From assembly GCA_031376455.1 (NCBI GenBank), contig JANMDU010000143.1, forward strand, positions 1 to 11,677: 11,677 nucleotides of DNA. The letters are read 5' to 3'. The notes under the pieces are model-generated. The model was not told where the DNA came from. It saw only the letters and a program-made list of their open reading frames with translations, and made no database searches. Source of the DNA: JANMDU01 sp031376455. GTDB lineage: Bacteria > Pseudomonadota > Gammaproteobacteria > Burkholderiales > Burkholderiaceae_C. Shown one piece after another: positions 1 to 6,357 of the stretch. The position numbers and the translations under genes are program-made. Positions within the stretch are counted from its first letter, which is position 1; each line of letters opens with the position of its first letter.

Positions 1-1916
1 ACCCAGCCGTGATTGCCGATAACGTGGGCGATAACGTGGGCGATTGCGCTGGTATGGCCGCTGACTTGTTTGAAACCTATGCCGTGACCTTGATTGCCAC
101 GATGGTGCTCGGCGCATTGCTGCTGTCTAGCTCGGGCACAGCGGCTGTGATCTATCCCATGATGCTCGGCGCTGTGTCGATCATCGCCTCCATCATCGGC
201 TGCTTCTTCGTGAAAGCCTCTCCTGGCATGAAGAACGTGATGCCTGCGCTTTACAAAGGCTTGGCAGTGGCTGGCGGCTTGTCGCTGATTGCCTTTTATT
301 TCGTGACCGTGGCGATCATGCCCGACAACGCGATCAAGGCTAGCGGCACGCAAATGGCGCTGTTCGGCGCTTGCGCTATTGGCTTGATCTTGACGGGCGC
401 TCTTGTGTGGGTGACTGAGTACTACACCGGCACGCAATACGCGCCTGTGAAGCACATTGCACAAGCCTCCACCACCGGCCACGGCACGAACATCATTGCC
501 GGCTTGGGCGTATCCATGCGCTCCACCGCTTGGCCTGTGATTTTCGTGTGTATCGCTATTTGGTGTTCTTACGCATTGGCTGGCTTGTACGGCATTGCGA
601 TTGCAGCAACCTCGATGCTCAGCATGGCCGGTATCGTCGTAGCGCTTGACGCTTACGGCCCCATCACCGACAACGCCGGCGGCATTGCTGAGATGGCTGA
701 ACTGCCAGCGTCTGTACGCGAAGTCACTGACCCGCTCGACGCGGTGGGCAACACCACCAAGGCCGTGACCAAGGGCTACGCGATTGGCTCGGCTGGTTTG
801 GCGGCTCTCGTGTTGTTTGCGGATTACACCCACAAATTAGAGTCTTACGGCAGCATCGTCAGCTTCGATTTGAGCAACCCGATGGTGATCATTGGCCTCT
901 TTATCGGCGGCTTGATTCCTTACCTCTTCGGTGCAATGGCGATGGAGGCTGTGGGCCGCGCTGCGGGTTCGGTGGTGGTCGAAGTGCGCCGCCAATTCAA
1001 AGATGGCGAGATCATGGCGGGCAAACGCAAGCCAGATTACAGCGCGGCTGTGGACATGCTAACAACAGCTGCGATCAAAGAGATGATGATTCCATCACTC
1101 TTGCCAGTCGTCGTGCCAGTCGTCGTCGGCTTGGCTCTTGGCCCTGCGGCTTTGGGCGGCTTGCTGATGGGCACGATTGTCACCGGCTTGTTCGTGGCGA
1201 TCTCGATGTGTACCGGCGGCGGCGCTTGGGACAACGCGAAAAAGCTCATCGAAGACAACTTCGTGGACAAAGACGGCGTAACCCACAAAAAAGGGGGCGA
1301 TACCCACAAAGCCGCTGTAACAGGTGACACCGTGGGTGATCCGTACAAAGACACTGCTGGCCCCGCTGTGAACCCACTGATCAAGATCATCAATATCGTG
1401 GCGCTCTTGATCGTGCCGCTCATGATGTCGATTCATGGCAAGCCTGCGCCTAAGCCAGTGGCTGTTGTTGCGCCGGTCGCAGCTGTAGCTGCAGCTGTGG
1501 TGGCTGCTGCGCCAGTCGTAGTTGCGGCTGCTGCACCAGCGGCAATGCCTGCAGCAGCTCCTGCCGCTGCTGCTCCAGCTGCCGATGGCGCGAGCGTTAA
1601 GGTTGATGGCGGCGTGGTGAAGTTTTACTTCGCTGCTGGTAAAGCAGAATTAGCACAAGACGGTGCAAAAGCACTTGAGACGATTCTTGCTGCAGCAAAA
1701 ACTGGCAAGAAAGTTGGCATCAGCGGCTATGTGGATCCAAGCGGCGATGCCGCGAAAAATGCTGAGCTGGCCAAGCAACGCGCCTTCGCTGTGCGTGAGT
1801 TGCTCAAAGTCTCTGGCGTGCCAGATGGCCAGATCGTGCTCGTTCGCCCGAACGACATCAAAGAAGGCTCGAACAGCGCGGCAGAAGGCCGCCGCGTAGA
1901 AGTGTTCATGATCTAA
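1..1916 (+). CDS. hppA: Membrane-bound proton-pumping pyrophosphatase with C-terminal OmpA-like domain (5' partial)
   Basis: The protein hydrolyses pyrophosphate in the cytoplasm and pumps H+ across the inner membrane. The gene enters from the left edge (codons in frame from position 3), so the first membrane helices are missing. Visible family motifs are the substrate-binding DNVGDNVGDCAGMAADL near position 18, GNTTKAVTKG at about 747-776 and GDTVGDPYKDTAGPAVNP at about 1324-1377. Lys (759-761) and Thr (768-770) in GNTTKAVT are the residues typical of K+-independent H+-pumping members. The pump core ends near 1430. It continues with a low-complexity Ala/Pro/Val linker (about 1438-1583) and an OmpA-like domain (about 1590-1913). 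That domain keeps Asp (1734-1736) and Arg (1779-1781) at the 15-residue spacing used for peptidoglycan binding. Family members end shortly after the last helix, with the C-terminus outside the cytoplasm, so the extra domain should be periplasmic. Pump identity is very secure; the role of the fused domain is inferred. Confidence 0.96.
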   Translation, partial: PAVIADNVGDNVGDCAGMAADLFETYAVTLIATMVLGALLLSSSGTAAVIYPMMLGAVSIIASIIGCFFVKASPGMKNVMPALYKGLAVAGGLSLIAFYFVTVAIMPDNAIKASGTQMALFGACAIGLILTGALVWVTEYYTGTQYAPVKHIAQASTTGHGTNIIAGLGVSMRSTAWPVIFVCIAIWCSYALAGLYGIAIAATSMLSMAGIVVALDAYGPITDNAGGIAEMAELPASVREVTDPLDAVGNTTKAVTKGYAIGSAGLAALVLFADYTHKLESYGSIVSFDLSNPMVIIGLFIGGLIPYLFGAMAMEAVGRAAGSVVVEVRRQFKDGEIMAGKRKPDYSAAVDMLTTAAIKEMMIPSLLPVVVPVVVGLALGPAALGGLLMGTIVTGLFVAISMCTGGGAWDNAKKLIEDNFVDKDGVTHKKGGDTHKAAVTGDTVGDPYKDTAGPAVNPLIKIINIVALLIVPLMMSIHGKPAPKPVAVVAPVAAVAAAVVAAAPVVVAAAAPAAMPAAAPAAAAPAADGASVKVDGGVVKFYFAAGKAELAQDGAKALETILAAAKTGKKVGISGYVDPSGDAAKNAELAKQRAFAVRELLKVSGVPDGQIVLVRPNDIKEGSNSAAEGRRVEVFMI

Positions 1917-1934
1917 AGCGATCCGATTGATCAC

Positions 1935-1966
1935 AAGCCGCTGGTGAAAATCAGCGGCTTTTTTGT
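1935..1966 (+). terminator. Intrinsic terminator after hppA
   Basis: A perfect 9-bp stem, AAGCCGCTG (1935-1943) with CAGCGGCTT (1952-1960), encloses an 8-nt loop and runs into a T-rich tract, TTTTTTGTTG, from 1959. It starts 18 nt after the hppA stop codon and points the same way as hppA, so it should separate hppA from the lipoprotein gene. Confidence 0.9.
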
Positions 1967-2011
1967 TGTCTTTTTCTGATGCTAAAGCGTTACAGTGACA
2001 TCACGTTCTTC

Positions 2012-2017
2012 AAGGAG
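2012..2017 (+). promoter_or_regulatory. Shine-Dalgarno site fixing the lipoprotein start
   Basis: AAGGAG lies 6 nt upstream of the ATG at 2024. The reading frame is open from an ATG at 1979, but this ribosome binding site and the signal peptide that follows decide for 2024. Confidence 0.85.
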
Positions 2018-2023
2018 TTTTTC

Positions 2024-2602
2024 ATGCTTCGCATTTTTCTAAGCATCACCGCAGCTCTGATAGCAACCAGCCTGATCGGTTGCGCCGCCCTGCGTCCTCA
2101 GCCCAAAACGCTCAATATTTCGCAAGAGCGCTTAATGCAATTGATCACCAGCCAATTCCCCTTCAACAGCAAGATGCTTGAAGTGCTCGACGTCGGCGTA
2201 AGCTCTCCGCAAATCAGCTTTGATGCCATCAACAATCGCATCAACACTTCTCTGGCATTAAACGTCGCTGGCAGCGGGATCGCCGGCTTGCTCACCAAGC
2301 GCGAGTACAAAGGCGGCCTCGATCTGAGCTACGGCCTGCGTTTTGAGCCAAGTGACAATTCGGTGCGCATGACAGATGTGAGGTTAAGCAAACTCAATGT
2401 CGAAGGTGCGCCCGATCTGCTAGAGCGCCCGATCTCGCGCCTTGGCGTGGCACTCGCGCAGCGGCTGCTTTCTGATCTCCCGCTCTACAAAGTGAGCGCA
2501 CAAGATCTGGAAGCCGCCAAAGGCTGGGGCTACAAGCCCGGCGCCTTCAAAGTCAGCGCGACAGGCCTAGCTATCACGCTGGATCCGATTGAGAAGAAAT
2601 AG
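2024..2602 (+). CDS. DUF1439 (YceB-like) lipoprotein
   Basis: A 192-residue predicted lipoprotein. Residues 1-19 form a short lipoprotein signal peptide with a hydrophobic core, followed by the lipobox LIGC with Cys20 as the lipid-bearing residue. The mature part (ALRPQPKTLNISQERLMQLI and onward) resembles the DUF1439 family, whose E. coli member is YceB: small envelope proteins with a lipid-binding-like fold and no proven enzymatic role. It has its own leader after the hppA terminator, so it is probably transcribed separately. It ends 23 nt from the convergent nagZ stop. The lipoprotein call is strong and the family call good; function is unknown. Confidence 0.85.
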   Translation: MLRIFLSITAALIATSLIGCAALRPQPKTLNISQERLMQLITSQFPFNSKMLEVLDVGVSSPQISFDAINNRINTSLALNVAGSGIAGLLTKREYKGGLDLSYGLRFEPSDNSVRMTDVRLSKLNVEGAPDLLERPISRLGVALAQRLLSDLPLYKVSAQDLEAAKGWGYKPGAFKVSATGLAITLDPIEKK

Positions 2603-2608
2603 CGGCTT

Positions 2609-2622
2609 AAGGCAGCTGCCTT
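2609..2622. repeat. Short perfect palindrome between convergent genes
   Basis: AAGGCAGCTGCCTT is a 14-bp perfect palindrome lying between the stop codons of the lipoprotein gene (2602) and nagZ (2626). It could act as a weak bidirectional transcription stop, but the stem would be short once a loop is allowed and there is no T tract on either side. Confidence 0.3.
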
Positions 2623-2625
2623 GCT

Positions 2626-3711
2626 TCATGGCAATTGTGAAAGCGCCTGCATGTACGCCGGGGAGACCATCAACTCATCCCAGCCGAGCGGCGCAGTTTG
2701 CGGCAATAAATCGAGACGGCGTTGCTCACTCATTTCACTTAAGGAGAATTGGCGTTTGGTTTGCGCTGTCGCCAAGCCATCCAGCAGCTCATCCACCGCA
2801 CTGCCCTCATCGCCCACGCTTTGGTTGCACAGCAGCACCATATCGCAACCAGCGTTCAATGCCGTGATGGCTGCTTGGGTGTAGCTCACGCGTTGATCGT
2901 CGATCAGTCGCGCTCCCTCCATGCTCAGGTCATCGCTAAAAATCGCACCCGTGTAACCAAAATCACCGCGCAAAATCTCTTGCAGCCAACGCTTGGAAAA
3001 GCCCGCTGGCCGCGAATCGACTTTCGGGTAAATCACATGCGCTGGCATCACCGATTGCAAGCCCACCGAGAGCCATTTATAAGGCGCAGCATCATCGGCC
3101 AGGATCGCCTTCAAGCTGCGTTTGTCTACCGGAATCTCCGTGTGTGAATCCGCTTTGACAAAGCCATGCCCCGGAAAATGTTTGCCGCAACTGCTCATAC
3201 CCGCCAGCAGCAAGCCATGCATCAGGCTCTTGGCCAGCAACGTGGCGACTCGCGGATCGCGCGCGAAAGCTCGATCACCGATCACTGAGCTACCGCCGTA
3301 ATCTAGATCCAGCACAGGCGTGAAACTCATATCGACACCGCAGGCGCGTAGCTCAGCGGCTAGGATGTAGCCGCAAGCGGTGGCTGCGTGCGTGGCTTGC
3401 ATTGCACCGCTACCGGAGGAGCGCTTGTCGTTACTCATCCACAGTTCACCCAATGCGCGCATCGGCGGCAAATGCGTAAAGCCATCCGTTTTAAAGCGCT
3501 GCACACGCCCGCCTTCATGATCCACCAAGATCAGCAAATCTGCGCGAACAGCCTTGATCTCGGCGCACAAATGCGTGAGTTGATCGCGGTCAGCCCAGTT
3601 GCGAGCAAATAAAATCACGCCGCCCGTCAGCGGGTTGGCAAGGCGTTTTTTATCGGTCTTGGTCAACGTCAGGCCGGCAACGTCGAGGATGATGGGTGAG
3701 TGTTGTGTCAT
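2626..3711 (-). CDS. nagZ: Beta-N-acetylhexosaminidase (peptidoglycan recycling)
   Basis: A cytoplasmic family GH3 glucosaminidase that removes N-acetylglucosamine from anhydro-muropeptides during cell-wall recycling. In a 361-residue protein, the sequence shows DHEGGRVQRF at 64-73, the KHFPGHG motif at 177-183 followed by ADSH (His190, the family's unusual acid/base His on a mobile loop), and SDDLSMEGA with Asp260 as the expected nucleophile. Length and motifs match intact NagZ. The frame stays open upstream to 3834, but that would run into acpS. The ATG at 3711 starts MTQHSPIILDVAG, which matches the usual NagZ N-terminus. It is the last gene of the minus-strand cluster, 46 nt after acpS. 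A dispersed repeat fills that gap, and the only possible ribosome site is a weak GAGAGA. Confidence 0.95.
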   Translation of the reverse strand: MTQHSPIILDVAGLTLTKTDKKRLANPLTGGVILFARNWADRDQLTHLCAEIKAVRADLLILVDHEGGRVQRFKTDGFTHLPPMRALGELWMSNDKRSSGSGAMQATHAATACGYILAAELRACGVDMSFTPVLDLDYGGSSVIGDRAFARDPRVATLLAKSLMHGLLLAGMSSCGKHFPGHGFVKADSHTEIPVDKRSLKAILADDAAPYKWLSVGLQSVMPAHVIYPKVDSRPAGFSKRWLQEILRGDFGYTGAIFSDDLSMEGARLIDDQRVSYTQAAITALNAGCDMVLLCNQSVGDEGSAVDELLDGLATAQTKRQFSLSEMSEQRRLDLLPQTAPLGWDELMVSPAYMQALSQLP

Positions 3712-3728
3712 AAGTATTCTCTCAAATT

Positions 3729-3766
3729 GATAGCAGCTTGCGCATATTCTATGCCGGCTAAGCACC
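3729..3766 (+). repeat. Dispersed intergenic repeat, copy C
   Basis: The sequence reads GATAGCAGCTTGCGCATAT then TCTATGCCGGCTAAGCACC. It is the inverted relative of the copies at 6304-6347 and 9364-9408, sharing ATAGC, TGCGC and GCCGGCTA in the same order and spacing. It overlaps the acpS 3' end, so the acpS stop TAG (3758-3760 on the minus strand) lies in the repeat's conserved CTTAGCCGGC part. I recall very similar ATAGC...TTGCGC...TA...GCTA elements between genes in Comamonadaceae genomes. Confidence 0.6.
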
Positions 3767-4180
3767 GATTTCGCTTGAAATCCATGATGAATGGCGTTCC
3801 ACCACGCAAAATGAAGCGGCGTAATCTGTTTCATCTGTGACGGTGATGTGCGCCGTGAGCTTTTTCTCCTCGAACCAATCTTTTAAGCCGCCATGAAGCA
3901 CAATACGCGGCTCGCCCGAGGGCAGCTTAGCAATCTCACATAAGCGCCAGGTCATTGGCATGCGCATGCCCAGCCCAATCGCTTTGGAGAAGGCTTCCTT
4001 CGCAGAAAAGCGCGTCGCCAAATAGCGCACACCCCGCTCAGGCCAGCGCGCGCTTCGCTGCCGCCAAACGATCAGCTCAGCATCGCTCAAAATCTTTTGC
4101 GCAAAGCGCTCTCCATGCTTATCCAAGCTGGCTTGTATGCGGCGAATATCGCAAATATCTGTGCCGATGCCGTAGATCAT
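3758..4180 (-). CDS. acpS: Holo-[acyl-carrier-protein] synthase
   Basis: The enzyme transfers 4'-phosphopantetheine from coenzyme A to the acyl carrier protein and is required for fatty-acid synthesis. The 140-residue sequence starts MIYGIGTDICDI, with Asp8 as a Mg2+ ligand, has FSAKEAFSKAIG at 58-69 with Glu62 as the second metal ligand, and carries the C-terminal VTDETDYAASFCVVE strand. It is slightly longer than typical AcpS (about 126-130 residues); the extra C-terminal residues run into the repeat at 3729-3766, which supplies the stop codon. The start overlaps the end of the Fic gene in an ATGA, with AGGAA 5 nt upstream inside that gene, so translation is probably coupled. In related genomes acpS normally follows pdxJ directly; here the Fic gene intervenes. 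Confidence 0.96.
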   Translation of the reverse strand: MIYGIGTDICDIRRIQASLDKHGERFAQKILSDAELIVWRQRSARWPERGVRYLATRFSAKEAFSKAIGLGMRMPMTWRLCEIAKLPSGEPRIVLHGGLKDWFEEKKLTAHITVTDETDYAASFCVVERHSSWISSEIGA

Positions 4181-5433
4181 GAGAATTCCTGCGAGCGAGT
4201 GGGCGTTAGGTTGCGTTCAAAATCAGCATGCCAGCCCGGCAAAGCCGCAGCATAGCGCGTGCCCTTGCCTTGGCCCTGCAAAGCAAGCAAGCCGTTTTGA
4301 TACAGATCAACCAAATCGCGCGTGGCAGTGGCCTTCGACGCGCCTGTGAGCTTGGTGTATTTGTCAGCAGTGAGCCCACCCAGAAAGCCACCGTCCCCCG
4401 CATCAAGCAAACGAGAAAGCACTTTGCGCTGCCGCTCATTGAGCGAAAAAGGAGCGCAGCGCTGCCAGAAAGCAGCCTTTTCTGATGCCACACGAATCAC
4501 AGACAGAGAATGCTCGCAGCCGCGCGTAAACACACCAATAAACCACAGCACCCAATCGGTCACATCAATGCCTTTGCCCTGACTTTGCGCCGCATATGTG
4601 GCTGCGTTGAGCTGACTGTAATAGTCTTTGCGCTCTGCTTGGAGTTGCCGCGATAGGCTAAAGATACGCTGCGATGTTTGCAGCTCTTGCGCGAGTACGT
4701 AATCAGCAAGTGCCCGCCCTACGCGGCCATTTCCATCCTCAAAAGGATGAATCGCCTCAAACCACAGATGCGCCAGCGCTGCGCGTACTAAGCTAGGCGG
4801 GCGAGCTATTCCCTCGGGAGCAGACCGATCAGGGCGCGTCTGTTCTAGCCAATACAAAAAGTGCTGCATTTCTTGGGGCACTTGGCGCGAAGGAGGCGCG
4901 GTGTAATGCACCTGCTCTCTGCCCAGCGCACCACTGATGATTTGAATGGAATCTTCATGCATGCGATAACTGCCCACCACGATGCGCAGCTTGCCCGGCA
5001 TAGCATCGTTATCCGGGAAAATCATTTTTTGCCAAGCGCACAGGCGCTGCTCCGTCAAAGCGCTGCTGTGTTGTTGCATCGCCTCTTGCATCATCTGCAC
5101 CAAGCCCTCCACATCACGATCTGCACCCCGAGGCACGCTCAAGCCCAGCCGATAGCCCACGGACGAACGCACCGCCTGCACATCTAAATCTTGGCCTTCG
5201 ATGGCCGAAGTGGCCAGCGCATCTTGCGCCCATAAATCACGATTGATCGACTGCTCGCCATCAAAGCCTATATTTTGCAAAGCCGCACTGAGCTGCGCTT
5301 GCGCTTTCTGCGCGTGCGCAATAGGCCACTGCGCAGCATCTTCACGCCAAGTGAAGGCTGGCCAAACAGGCCATTGCCAGACAGGGCTTTTGAAGACGGT
5401 TGGCGCAGAGAAGCGGGCAAGACGAGATGACAT
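4177..5433 (-). CDS. Fic-family protein (probable AMP-transferase) with N-terminal DUF4172-like and C-terminal winged-helix regions
   Basis: A 418-residue Fic protein. Fic enzymes usually attach AMP to hydroxyl side chains of target proteins. The full active-site motif HPFEDGNGRVGR begins at His229. An inhibitory-helix motif TSAIEG (residues 75-80, pattern S/T-xxx-E-G) lies N-terminal to the core, which marks the self-inhibited class II type. Residues about 18-60 (VWQWPVWPAFTWRED) resemble the DUF4172 domain found in such proteins. Residues about 333-398 look like a winged helix, with SKATATRDLVDL as the probable recognition helix region. The ATG at 5433 directly abuts a palindrome and has no Shine-Dalgarno sequence; an in-frame stop upstream and no good internal start leave it as the only plausible start. 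The gene interrupts the usual pdxJ-acpS pair and overlaps acpS by 4 nt. The target protein cannot be told from sequence. Confidence 0.92.
   Translation of the reverse strand: MSSRLARFSAPTVFKSPVWQWPVWPAFTWREDAAQWPIAHAQKAQAQLSAALQNIGFDGEQSINRDLWAQDALATSAIEGQDLDVQAVRSSVGYRLGLSVPRGADRDVEGLVQMMQEAMQQHSSALTEQRLCAWQKMIFPDNDAMPGKLRIVVGSYRMHEDSIQIISGALGREQVHYTAPPSRQVPQEMQHFLYWLEQTRPDRSAPEGIARPPSLVRAALAHLWFEAIHPFEDGNGRVGRALADYVLAQELQTSQRIFSLSRQLQAERKDYYSQLNAATYAAQSQGKGIDVTDWVLWFIGVFTRGCEHSLSVIRVASEKAAFWQRCAPFSLNERQRKVLSRLLDAGDGGFLGGLTADKYTKLTGASKATATRDLVDLYQNGLLALQGQGKGTRYAAALPGWHADFERNLTPTRSQEFS
4186..4190 (-). promoter_or_regulatory. Ribosome binding site of acpS inside the Fic gene
   Basis: AGGAA on the minus strand is 5 nt upstream of the acpS ATG (4180) and lies within the last codons of the Fic gene. 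Together with the ATGA overlap this supports translational coupling of acpS to the upstream Fic reading frame. Confidence 0.6.
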
Positions 5434-5461
5434 GAGCCGTATTTTAACTAAATACGGCTCA
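5433..5461. promoter_or_regulatory. Palindrome 1, probable operator at the Fic start codon
   Basis: The arms TGAGCCGTATTT (5433-5444) and AAATACGGCTCA (5450-5461) are a perfect 12-bp inverted repeat around a 5-nt spacer. Its left end includes the first base of the Fic ATG. A protein bound here, or an RNA hairpin, would block translation or transcription start. The minus strand also has TAAAAT about 10 nt upstream of the ATG, a possible -10 element that would give a nearly leaderless mRNA; no convincing -35 is seen. Confidence 0.7.
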
Positions 5462-5466
5462 ATTAA

Positions 5467-5495
5467 TGAGCCGTATTTTCATGAAATACGGCTCA
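5467..5495. promoter_or_regulatory. Palindrome 2, second copy of the probable Fic operator
   Basis: The same 12-bp arms recur at 5467-5478 and 5484-5495 around a different 5-nt spacer (TCATG). This second palindrome is 5 nt from the first, so the centres are 34 bp apart, close to three helical turns. Four identical half-sites in 63 bp fill most of the 80-nt pdxJ-Fic gap, which suggests cooperative binding by a dimeric regulator. The Fic protein's own winged-helix region is the obvious candidate (inference). Confidence 0.7.
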
Positions 5496-5513
5496 CAAGC
5501 GTCTCAACAGACA

Positions 5514-6281
5514 TCAGGCGACAGGCTTGAGCACCGCCAAATAAGCCTTCACCGCCTCTGCGTAGCCCACTTCCAATGCATCCGAGACGAAGGCGTGGCC
5601 AATTGAGACTTCTGCAATAAAGGGGATCGCAGCGATGAAAGGCTTGAGATTGGCTTGTGTCAAATCATGCCCTGCATTCACACCTAGTCCAGCATCACGC
5701 GCCGCCTGCGCGGTCGCTTGGAATTGCGCGAGCACTTTCGCCTCGCCAGTTTTGCCAAATGCGCTTGCCCACGTCTCTGTATAAAGCTCCACCCGGTCTG
5801 CGCCCACAGCTTTGCAAGCGGCCATTTGGCTTGGCACAGGATCCATGAAGAGGCTCACGCGCACGCCAAGCGCATGGCATTCGTCAATCAGCGGCTTCAA
5901 GCGCTCAGCATCAGCTGGGAAACTCCAGCCGTGATCCGATGTGCTTTGGCCTTCGCTGTCGGGCACGAAGGTGGCTTGATGCGGTTTCATGCCTTGACGA
6001 GAGAGTTCGCGAATGAAATCCATCAAGTTGTGAAACGGATTGCCTTCAATGTTGAGCTCCCTGTTAGGCCACAGGCGCATCAACTCGGCGATTTCAACCA
6101 CATCGCCTTTGCGAATATGCCGCTCATCTGGGCGCGGATGCACCGTGATGCCAGCCGCTCCTGCTTTCAGGCAAATCTCAGCCGCGCGGGTCACATTGGG
6201 GTAGCCCACATGCCGCGTGTTGCGCACGAGCGCGACTTTATTCACATTCACCGAAAGCACTGGGGAAACCAATTTTTCCAT
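5514..6281 (-). CDS. pdxJ: Pyridoxine 5'-phosphate synthase
   Basis: The enzyme condenses 3-amino-2-oxopropyl phosphate with 1-deoxy-D-xylulose 5-phosphate to make pyridoxine 5'-phosphate, the last ring-forming step of DXP-dependent vitamin B6 synthesis. The 255-residue protein shows LSVNVNKVALVRNTR at about 9-23, ITVHPRPDERHI at about 45-56, NIEGNPFHN at about 77-85, FVPDSEGQSTSDHGW, VSLFMDP, NAGHDL and SIGHAFVSDAL. These order as in the TIM-barrel PdxJ family. It belongs to the subtype with VN(V/I/L)NK where the E. coli enzyme has VNIDH; I recall that subtype in Comamonadaceae and Bacteroidetes. It follows recO after a 76-nt gap holding repeat copy A. No strong ribosome site precedes the ATG. 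Confidence 0.95.
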   Translation of the reverse strand: MEKLVSPVLSVNVNKVALVRNTRHVGYPNVTRAAEICLKAGAAGITVHPRPDERHIRKGDVVEIAELMRLWPNRELNIEGNPFHNLMDFIRELSRQGMKPHQATFVPDSEGQSTSDHGWSFPADAERLKPLIDECHALGVRVSLFMDPVPSQMAACKAVGADRVELYTETWASAFGKTGEAKVLAQFQATAQAARDAGLGVNAGHDLTQANLKPFIAAIPFIAEVSIGHAFVSDALEVGYAEAVKAYLAVLKPVA

Positions 6282-6303
6282 AAGATTTCAAGCCTTTTAG
6301 GCA

Positions 6304-6347
6304 CTTAGCCGGCGTATCTACTGCGCGGAGTGCTATTGAAATAATAG
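6304..6347 (-). repeat. Dispersed intergenic repeat, copy A
   Basis: This copy lies between the recO stop and the pdxJ start. On the plus strand it reads CTTAGCCGGCGTATCTA, then CTGCGCGGAGTGCTATTG, then AAATAATAG. It aligns with 9364-9408 over about 45 nt, including the exact stretch GAGTGCTATTGAA and the small inverted repeat CTATT-N5-AATAG (6333-6337 with 6343-6347). Orientation is given as the strand reading ATAGC first. Confidence 0.65.
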
Positions 6348-6357
6348 TAAACAGACA

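Noticed and set aside
18..47. Tandem GATAACGTGGGC repeats near the left edge
   Set aside because: They encode the conserved DNVGDNVGD substrate-binding motif of the pyrophosphatase, so protein constraint explains them.
1037..1436. Two long open frames on the minus strand opposite hppA
   Set aside because: They are antisense to a conserved pump region, lack ribosome sites and resemble no known family.
2589..2884. Open frames on the plus strand over the nagZ 3' end
   Set aside because: They are shadows of nagZ on the opposite strand without ribosome sites or family features.
3712..3834. Upstream extension of nagZ overlapping acpS
   Set aside because: The extra 41 residues have no family match and would overlap acpS; the ATG at 3711 gives a normal NagZ start.
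5467..5495. Reading the palindrome after pdxJ as an intrinsic terminator
   Set aside because: The stem is AT-rich at its tip and no T tract follows on the minus strand; the tandem arrangement and position at a start codon fit an operator better.
5718..6308. A 196-codon open frame on the plus strand opposite pdxJ
   Set aside because: It is antisense to a strongly conserved gene; the His/Ala/Arg-rich composition is typical of the complement of GC-rich coding DNA.
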